Origin: Synergistaceae bacterium
GTDB lineage: Bacteria > Synergistota > Synergistia > Synergistales > Aminobacteriaceae
Assembly (NCBI GenBank): GCA_012523155.1
Contig: JAAYJB010000406.1
Coordinates: 1-5,535, forward strand
Direction: 5' to 3'
Length of the DNA stretch: 5,535 nucleotides
Both the position numbers and the translations under genes were made by a program. Shown here in pieces: positions 1 through 4,684 of this stretch. Positions within the stretch are counted from its first letter, which is position 1. Each line of letters begins with the position of its first letter. The notes beneath the pieces are model-generated. The model was given only the letters and a program-made list of their open reading frames with translations, was not told the DNA's origin and did no database searches.

Positions 1-110
1 CCGCTCTCCACGGCCCGCGAAAAAGAGGCGGCACGGCTGATGAGGGTCTTGTGCTGTTCGTCGATTACCGAAATCCCTATGGCGAGATCATCCGTCCACT
101 GAATATTCAT
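1..110 (-). CDS. Bacteriohemerythrin, N-terminal part (runs off left edge)
   Basis: Only the first 36 codons and a partial codon are in the window. The translation begins MNIQWTDDLAIGISVIDEQH and continues with Lys-Thr-Leu. This is the N-terminal signature of the hemerythrin family: Trp-x-Asp-x-Leu, then Gly-Ile, then Ile-Asp-x-Gln-His-Lys. The His of Gln-His (residue 20) is the first ligand of the di-iron centre; the remaining His, Glu and Asp ligands lie outside the window. Family members bind O2 reversibly at a non-haem di-iron site and serve in oxygen storage, delivery or sensing, typically in the cytoplasm of anaerobes and microaerophiles. Two ATG codons are adjacent (113 and 110). The second is chosen because AGGTG lies 6 bases before it but only 3 before the first. 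Hemerythrin can also be one domain of a larger sensor, but a start this close to the motif fits a single-domain protein. The family call is firm; the full architecture cannot be seen. Confidence 0.88.
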   Translation of the reverse strand, partial: MNIQWTDDLAIGISVIDEQHKTLISRAASFSRAVES

Positions 111-117
111 CATGGTC

Positions 118-133
118 ACCTGCCCGTTCAGGT
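118..133 (-). promoter_or_regulatory. Small hairpin covering the hemerythrin ribosome binding site
   Basis: The inverted repeat ACCTG / CAGGT (5 bp, 6-base loop) sits just before the hemerythrin start. In the mRNA its 3' arm contains most of the AGGUG Shine-Dalgarno sequence, so folding would hide the ribosome binding site. Five base pairs make a weak stem, so a regulatory role is an inference and the repeat may be chance. Confidence 0.3.
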
Positions 134-164
134 AGAAATATCAACTGTCAGGAAATAGAACAAT

Positions 165-173
165 AGTATACCA
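165..173 (-). promoter_or_regulatory. Likely extended -10 promoter for the hemerythrin gene
   Basis: On the minus strand the sequence reads TGGTATACT, a TGn motif followed directly by a -10 hexamer (TATACT) one base from the TATAAT consensus. No good -35 hexamer is found 16-18 bases upstream, which is tolerable for an extended -10 promoter. Transcription would start near 158, leaving a leader of about 45-50 bases before the ATG. The element lies about 30 bases past the stop codon of the dehydrogenase gene, so it would separate the hemerythrin from the upstream operon. Confidence 0.5.
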
Positions 174-199
174 GACGGAAATTATTTCAGGCAGAAAAA

Positions 200-1177
200 T
201 CAATGACCGTAATACTGCAGCATTTCCAGGTTAACAGTTTTAGGAGGCTTTTTACCTTCAATAAGAAGTTTGCAGGAAGCGGCGATGATTCTTGAAATGT
301 TTTCTACGGATTCCAGCGTCGATCCTCCCATGTGCGGGGTCAATACCGCGTTTGGTGCGGAGAGGAGAGGAGAATCCGGGGGAAGTGGTTCCTCTCTGAA
401 AACATCGATTCCTGCTCCTGAAAGATGTCCTGAACAAAGCATCTCGGCCAGGGCATTTTCATCGACTATTCCGCCTCTTGACGTGATTATAATGAGTGAA
501 CCGCTTTTCATCAGGGCAAGGCGTTCTCTTGAAAGAAGCCCTTCAGTCTCAGGGACGAGAGGAAGGTTCACGGAAACGATGTCTGAATCAGAAAGCAACT
601 CTTCAACAGGTACCCATTTGAAGCGGGAATGGGTGTTTTTTCTCCCGGCGCTCACAATAACCCGCATTCCGAATGCTTCTCCCAGTTCCCCTACGCGGGT
701 GCCGATTGCGCCTGCACCGAGAATACCAAGTTTTTTCCCTTTCAGTTCTCTTCCATTCATCCATGAAGGAAGGGAAGCGCTGTCCGCATTCTTCCATTTT
801 CCGGAACGAACGAATGCATTGGACTGTCCCGTCTTGCGAAGGCATTCCAGCATCAATGAAATGGCAAGCTCTGCTACCCCCTCGGCGTTGCCTCCTTTGC
901 AGTTTACTACGGGGATTCCTTTTCTTGAAGCAGCGGTAAGGTCAATATGGTTTACCCCTACGCCGTATACTACTATTCCACTGAGAAATTCAGCGTTTTC
1001 GATTATTTCTCTGTCTATTAATGCGTATTCAGCAATAATGATATCTGCATCCCTGCTTTCGGAAACAAGCTTTTCTCTTTCCTGAAGCGAGAGAGAGAAC
1101 ACTTGCCCCAGCTTTTTTATGTCTTCTTCAGCTTCGTTCGTTAAATTGAAAGAGTCGGCAAAAATGATTTTGCTCAT
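200..1177 (-). CDS. D-isomer-specific 2-hydroxyacid dehydrogenase (hydroxypyruvate/glyoxylate reductase or phosphoglycerate dehydrogenase-like)
   Basis: A 325-residue cytoplasmic oxidoreductase that interconverts a D-2-hydroxyacid and its 2-keto acid using a nicotinamide cofactor. The catalytic domain spans about 1-100 and 290-325, with the substrate loop VVYGVGVNHIDL at 69-80. The Rossmann domain lies between, with GAGAIG at 154-159 (the GxGxxG nucleotide loop). The family's catalytic triad is present: Arg234 in SRGGIVDE, Glu263 in REEPL and His282 in TPHMGG. After the second Rossmann strand the sequence is SAGRK (176-180), with no Asp at the usual NAD-binding position. This resembles the Thr-Gly-Arg of NADPH-using glyoxylate/hydroxypyruvate reductases, so NADP(H) preference is inferred. 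There is no C-terminal ACT domain, unlike long forms of SerA. An ATG 15 bases upstream (1192) is rejected: GAGGTG at 1185-1190 lies 7 bases before the chosen ATG and overlaps the earlier one. The gene follows the glycerate kinase stop by 17 bases, so it is almost certainly in the same operon. The exact substrate cannot be read from the sequence; D-glycerate/hydroxypyruvate is favoured by context. Confidence 0.9.
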   Translation of the reverse strand: MSKIIFADSFNLTNEAEEDIKKLGQVFSLSLQEREKLVSESRDADIIIAEYALIDREIIENAEFLSGIVVYGVGVNHIDLTAASRKGIPVVNCKGGNAEGVAELAISLMLECLRKTGQSNAFVRSGKWKNADSASLPSWMNGRELKGKKLGILGAGAIGTRVGELGEAFGMRVIVSAGRKNTHSRFKWVPVEELLSDSDIVSVNLPLVPETEGLLSRERLALMKSGSLIIITSRGGIVDENALAEMLCSGHLSGAGIDVFREEPLPPDSPLLSAPNAVLTPHMGGSTLESVENISRIIAASCKLLIEGKKPPKTVNLEMLQYYGH

Positions 1178-1184
1178 GGTTTGC

Positions 1185-1190
1185 CACCTC
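1185..1190 (-). promoter_or_regulatory. Shine-Dalgarno site that sets the dehydrogenase start
   Basis: GAGGTG on the minus strand, 7 bases before the ATG at 1177. It decides between two in-frame ATG codons, since the earlier one at 1192 shares its last base with this site and has no such signal of its own. Confidence 0.7.
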
Positions 1191-1194
1191 ATTT

Positions 1195-2577
1195 TTAGAT
1201 TTCTTTTTCCCGTATGAGCATTATCTTCAGGTCATTAACGTTCGTTCCGGTGTTTCCCGTTATCAGTATGTCTCCCATGGAGGTAAGCGCATTTGCCGCA
1301 TCATGTTTCTGAAGTGAGGAGAACAAGTCGATTCCGGTCTGCAGGCCCCTGCTCACAGATGTCTCGTCTGAGATTCCTCCTGCATAGGTTGTGGGCCCAT
1401 CTGTGCCATCTGTATCAAGACCTGCGACTACAATGTTCCCCAGTTCTTTTATCTCCAGGGCAGCCCCGATGGCAAATTCCTGGTTAGGACCGCCGGAACC
1501 CGCCTGTTTTCCGTTCTGGATGGTGACTATAGTTTCTCCGCCGCCGATAAACGCACACGGCGTATTTAATGGCCTGGAGTTTAAAAGAATTTCCTTTGCA
1601 ATAAAGCCGAATGTTCTTCCAAGTTCACGGCTTTCCCCTTCAAACATTGTGGACAGTATCATTGTCCGGTATCCGAGTTCCTTTGCCTTCGTCTCTGCTC
1701 CAAGGCATGCCGCATCTCCCGGAACAATGATATGGTTTTCGATTCTGTGTGAATCCAGGGACTTCGGCGTTTCTCTGTCCAAAGGAGGATTCCTGAGGTA
1801 ACTGCTGACCGATAAGGGCATCTGGTCCCACAGTTCATATTTGTCCATGGTTTTTTTCGCGTCTTCAAAACTTGAGGTATCGGGAACTGTTGGATCGGTG
1901 ATATAGTCCAGGGGATCTCCTATGACGTCTGATACTGTTATATTTATGAGAAGTGCCTCCGGATGAACGGCCTGAGCCAGCCTGCCCCCCTTTATGCGGC
2001 TCAGGTGTTTTCTTACGGAGTTGATTTCTATTATATTTGCGCCGCAGGTAAGAAGAAGTTTGTTAGCCTTCTTTTTGTCTTCCAGCGTAATTTCGGGAAC
2101 CGGCAGAGGCATGAGTGCTGAACTGCCTCCAGTGATGCATGAAAATACCAGGTCGCCGGGGCCTGTTTTTCCGGCAAGGGCAAGAATTTCTTCTGAAGCG
2201 GCCATCCCTTTTTCATCAGGGATAGGGTGGCTTGCAAGTCTCAGCCGGATGTTTTCCAGTTCACCCTCCTGTCCGTCCTTGCACGTTACAATACCGTCTG
2301 TGATGCGATTTCCAAGTATGGTATCGAGAGCTTTTGCTATAGGGAAAGTCGCCTTCCCTGCACCGATGACATAAATTCCGGGAAAGGAACTCAGAAGGTA
2401 TTTCTTTTGGCCGATAAGGAGATCTTTTCCATCAAGCTTCACAAGATCATGAGTTGCCTTTCCGGGATCTGCCATGAGCAGGCCTGCATTCAGAATTTCC
2501 ATGGCTTCTGCACGCATACGCCGGTTACCCCGGGAAACAATCTGGTCGAAATTTTTGAAGTAATTCACATTGATCAT
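1195..2577 (-). CDS. Glycerate 2-kinase, MOFRL (GckA/TtuD) family
   Basis: A 460-residue cytoplasmic kinase. Members of this family phosphorylate D-glycerate on the 2-hydroxyl with ATP, giving 2-phosphoglycerate (EC 2.7.1.165); older annotations wrongly call them hydroxypyruvate reductases. Visible family motifs: IGAGKA at 71-76, SHPIPDEKG at 116-124, TGGSSAL at 149-155, NSVRKHLSRIKGGRLA at 186-201, SDVIGD at 216-221 and DPTVPD at 228-233 (usually Gly-Pro-Thr). The C-terminal MOFRL domain has GGETIVT at 346-352, GGPNQE at 362-367 (Arg instead of Pro is common in relatives), DTDGTDGPT at 388-396 and TGTNVNDL at 443-450. Length is near or slightly above the usual 410-450. The start is uncertain: GGAG abuts the ATG at 2577 with no spacer, whereas the in-frame GTG three codons on (2568, giving 457 residues) lies 9 bases after it. 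The gene lies 58 bases after the enolase-like gene and 17 before the dehydrogenase. Its product, if 2-phosphoglycerate or an analogue, would be the natural substrate for the enolase-family neighbour. A longer 2-hydroxy sugar acid is also possible as substrate. Confidence 0.9.
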   Translation of the reverse strand: MINVNYFKNFDQIVSRGNRRMRAEAMEILNAGLLMADPGKATHDLVKLDGKDLLIGQKKYLLSSFPGIYVIGAGKATFPIAKALDTILGNRITDGIVTCKDGQEGELENIRLRLASHPIPDEKGMAASEEILALAGKTGPGDLVFSCITGGSSALMPLPVPEITLEDKKKANKLLLTCGANIIEINSVRKHLSRIKGGRLAQAVHPEALLINITVSDVIGDPLDYITDPTVPDTSSFEDAKKTMDKYELWDQMPLSVSSYLRNPPLDRETPKSLDSHRIENHIIVPGDAACLGAETKAKELGYRTMILSTMFEGESRELGRTFGFIAKEILLNSRPLNTPCAFIGGGETIVTIQNGKQAGSGGPNQEFAIGAALEIKELGNIVVAGLDTDGTDGPTTYAGGISDETSVSRGLQTGIDLFSSLQKHDAANALTSMGDILITGNTGTNVNDLKIMLIREKEI

Positions 2578-2592
2578 CTCCGGATTTTAAAT

Positions 2593-2620
2593 TGGGGGGC
2601 TGGATATTTCCAGCCCCCCA
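2593..2620 (-). promoter_or_regulatory. Strong intercistronic hairpin between the enolase-like and kinase genes
   Basis: A perfect 12-bp inverted repeat, TGGGGGGCTGGA / TCCAGCCCCCCA, with a 4-base loop. In the transcript it starts 15 bases after the enolase-like stop codon and ends 15 bases before the kinase ATG. The sequence after it is AUUUAAAAUCC, not a run of U, so it is a poor intrinsic terminator. It may protect the upstream mRNA, mark a processing point, or cause partial termination that lowers expression of the last two genes. The opposite strand also lacks a T tract after the stem. Confidence 0.6.
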
Positions 2621-2635
2621 TGCCGCTTTTCGGGT

Positions 2636-3925
2636 TTAGAAGGGATTTTTGAACAGCCTGCCGGCGTAAACGGCAGCATCTCCCAGTTCGGTCTCGATTT
2701 CGAGGAGGCGGTTGTATTTAACAGTTCTCTCTGAGCGAGTTGCTCCTGTCTTTATCTGACCGGCGTTAATGCCTACCGTGACGTCCGAAAGGATCGGGTC
2801 TTCCGTTTCTCCGGAACGTTCGGACACCATGATTCCAAATTCATGGCGGTAAGCGCTTTCGGCTGCATCGAGAGTTTCAGAAAGGGTTCCCACCTGGTTG
2901 AATTTTAAAAGAAGAGCGTTGCAGTAATCAGCCCGCTCCCTGATCAGCCCCGGATTAGTGCAGAGGAAGTCGTCACCAACTATCTGGATTCCCAGCTCTT
3001 TTTTTGCCATGGTGAATCCTTCAATGTCGTCCTCGTCAAAGGGGTCTTCCATGGAGGCAATGGGATAGCTCTTCACAAGGTCCTTGTAAAAATCGAGAAG
3101 CTGCGTGCGGGTTCTGTACTCGCCCTCGAACATGTACATATCCTTTTCTTTGTCGTAAAAGTGTGTTGCCGCGCAGTCGAAGCCGTACATGATCTTGTCG
3201 GTATGTCCGGATACCTCTACGGCCCTGACGAGATGATCCATGGCTTCCTTCGTACTGACGATGGGGGGAGCGAAGCCGCCCTCGTCTCCCACGTTGACGG
3301 CGAGCTTGCCGTATTTTGAGGACAGTATTTCTCGAAGGGCATTATACACGTCCCATCCAATGATCATCGATTCCCTGAAGGTCTCTGCGCCAACCGGGAA
3401 AATGCATATTTCCTGGAAGTCCAGGTCGTTTGACGTCAGGCGCCCGCCGTTGATGTAATTGAGCAGCGGAACGGGAAGCACATGGGCGTTAGCGTTCAGG
3501 TAGCGGTACAGTGGAAGACTGCAGCCGAAAGCCGCAGCCCTTGCAACAGCCATAGATACGCCGATGATCGCATTGCCTCCGAGCTTTCCCTTGTTCGGCG
3601 TGCCGTCAAGCCTGATCATCGCAAGGTCGATGTTTCTCTGGTCCCGTACGTCCATCCCCATAAGGGCCGGAGCGATAACTTCGTGGATATTTTTAATTGC
3701 CTGTTGAACACCAAGTCCGCCATATACCTTTTTGTTCCCGTCTCGGACTTCCCAGGCCTCTTTTTCGCCTCTGGAGCGTCCTGCAGGCACGTCGGCACGG
3801 CCGAATGCCGTATTGCCGGCCCAGACATCAACCTGTATCGTGGGGTTGAACCTGCAGTCAAGAATCTCACGAGCCACAATTCTGGTAATTTTGAATCTGT
3901 CATTTCCGAAATACATGGATCTCAT
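2636..3925 (-). CDS. Divergent enolase-family protein (phosphopyruvate hydratase-like)
   Basis: At 429 residues, this is full length for enolase, which dehydrates 2-phosphoglycerate to PEP in the cytoplasm. The N-terminal domain spans about 1-140 (REILDCRFNPT at 19-29) and the barrel follows. Conserved, in yeast numbering: Glu168 (Glu172 here), base partner Glu211 (Glu215 in GDEGG), metal ligands Asp246/Glu295/Asp320 (Asp250, Glu293, Asp318), catalytic Lys345 (Lys341), phosphate contacts Arg374/Ser375 (Arg370/Ser371) and Lys396 (Lys392 in QIKTG). Changed: the mobile loop SGAST reads AGRSR (48-52), keeping the metal-binding Ser51 but adding Arg50 and Arg52; the His of NGGxHA (His159) is Leu163; the His of SHRSGET (His373) is Glu369; DSRGNPT is DCRFNPT. 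The loop after KTG is one residue short. The machinery for proton abstraction and metal binding is therefore intact, but substrate contacts are altered. It is probably a specialised paralogue rather than the housekeeping enolase, hence no gene symbol. GGGAGG lies 2 bases before the first ATG (3925) and 11 before the second (3916), so the start may be either. Confidence 0.87.
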   Translation of the reverse strand: MRSMYFGNDRFKITRIVAREILDCRFNPTIQVDVWAGNTAFGRADVPAGRSRGEKEAWEVRDGNKKVYGGLGVQQAIKNIHEVIAPALMGMDVRDQRNIDLAMIRLDGTPNKGKLGGNAIIGVSMAVARAAAFGCSLPLYRYLNANAHVLPVPLLNYINGGRLTSNDLDFQEICIFPVGAETFRESMIIGWDVYNALREILSSKYGKLAVNVGDEGGFAPPIVSTKEAMDHLVRAVEVSGHTDKIMYGFDCAATHFYDKEKDMYMFEGEYRTRTQLLDFYKDLVKSYPIASMEDPFDEDDIEGFTMAKKELGIQIVGDDFLCTNPGLIRERADYCNALLLKFNQVGTLSETLDAAESAYRHEFGIMVSERSGETEDPILSDVTVGINAGQIKTGATRSERTVKYNRLLEIETELGDAAVYAGRLFKNPF

Positions 3926-4009
3926 CGCCTCCCGAAATATTTTCCAGAAAAATTATGAGCAGATACCTTTCTACTCCTTTGATCCTTCACCGTTCTTTCT
4001 TTCCTATTT

Positions 4010-4684
4010 TCAGTCCAGCACCCGGATAATGTAGCTGATGTCAACGTAATGGCTTTCTATTGCTTCTTTCAGCTCCTCCGGATGACCAGTCTTCAGGATA
4101 CTATAAATGGCCAGGTGCTTTTCCATTTGATCTTCGAGATTGTATTGCTGTTTTTCGAAATAAAGCCCGAAGTATGCCCAATAACTGTGGGAAAGGGCAT
4201 TCCATGCTGAAAGCAGTGACTTGCTCCCCGAGCTTTCCACAAGGGTTTTATGAAATTCCATGTCTTTCTTCCTGAAAGCGACATGGTTCTCTTCTGAAAC
4301 AAAACGCTCCATATCCTGAAGCAACCGGTCCATTCCAGGTATGTAAATGGTTCTTAATCCTTTTTCAGCGGCCCATTTCGCCGCCAGAACTTCCAGTTCA
4401 GTCCGTGTTCTGAAGTAATCCTTCAATCCTTCAATGGTGAATTTTCGAACAAATGTGCCCTTGTAGGGTTTTGATTCCAGAAATCCCCTGATCTCAAGTT
4501 CACGAAGGGCTTCCCTGATTGTGGACTGGCTTACTTCGAACATCTTTGCTGCCTGGAGCTCAATAATCTTGCTTCCGGGAGGGAAATCCCCTTTCATAAT
4601 TGCATCGATCAGATATTCTACAATATCGTCGCTTAAAACTCTTTTCTTTAGCGGTGGAACTGTTTTGTATATAGGAGAGTTCAT
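4010..4684 (-). CDS. GntR-family transcriptional regulator, FadR subfamily (FCD domain)
   Basis: A 224-residue DNA-binding regulator. The N-terminal winged helix-turn-helix spans about 15-80, with the recognition region VSQSTIREALRELEIRGFLE at 51-70 and the wing KGTFV at 75-79. The C-terminal all-helical FCD ligand domain spans about 85-220. The FCD metal/ligand residues are all visible: Asp141 and His145 (DMEFH), His190 (EKH) and His212 (ESH). FCD regulators commonly sense organic acids such as lactate, gluconate or glycolate, often through a bound divalent metal. Its ATG overlaps the racemase stop as ATGA, so translation is probably coupled, and a weak GGGGA signal lies upstream. The position inside a 2-hydroxyacid operon suggests it controls this operon, most likely as a repressor released by the substrate or an intermediate. 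The main operator and promoter would lie upstream of the racemase gene, outside the window. I found no convincing operator in the 84 bases after this gene. Confidence 0.92.
   Translation of the reverse strand: MNSPIYKTVPPLKKRVLSDDIVEYLIDAIMKGDFPPGSKIIELQAAKMFEVSQSTIREALRELEIRGFLESKPYKGTFVRKFTIEGLKDYFRTRTELEVLAAKWAAEKGLRTIYIPGMDRLLQDMERFVSEENHVAFRKKDMEFHKTLVESSGSKSLLSAWNALSHSYWAYFGLYFEKQQYNLEDQMEKHLAIYSILKTGHPEELKEAIESHYVDISYIIRVLD

Noticed and set aside
166..171. GTATAC palindrome as a GntR operator near the hemerythrin gene
   Set aside because: The flanking bases are not symmetric and the sequence is better explained as part of the extended -10 element.
270..1085. Long plus-strand open frame (271 residues) opposite the dehydrogenase gene
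   Set aside because: It lies wholly antisense to a gene with complete catalytic motifs, and its translation is rich in Ser, Pro and Arg with no recognisable domain. It is a by-product of codon use on the other strand.
3934..3944. GAAATATTTTC, considered as an operator for the GntR regulator
   Set aside because: Only 4 bp on each side are symmetric around a 3-base centre in AT-rich DNA, and it does not resemble typical FadR-family operators; chance is likely.
3482..3958. Plus-strand open frame opposite the 5' end of the enolase-like gene
   Set aside because: It is antisense to conserved enolase coding sequence, with no recognisable domain and no clear ribosome binding site.
3926..4009. Possible promoter in the 84-base gap before the enolase-like gene (CATAAT on the minus strand)
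   Set aside because: No TTGACA-like hexamer at a proper distance and no TGn extension, so the -10 resemblance alone is too weak.
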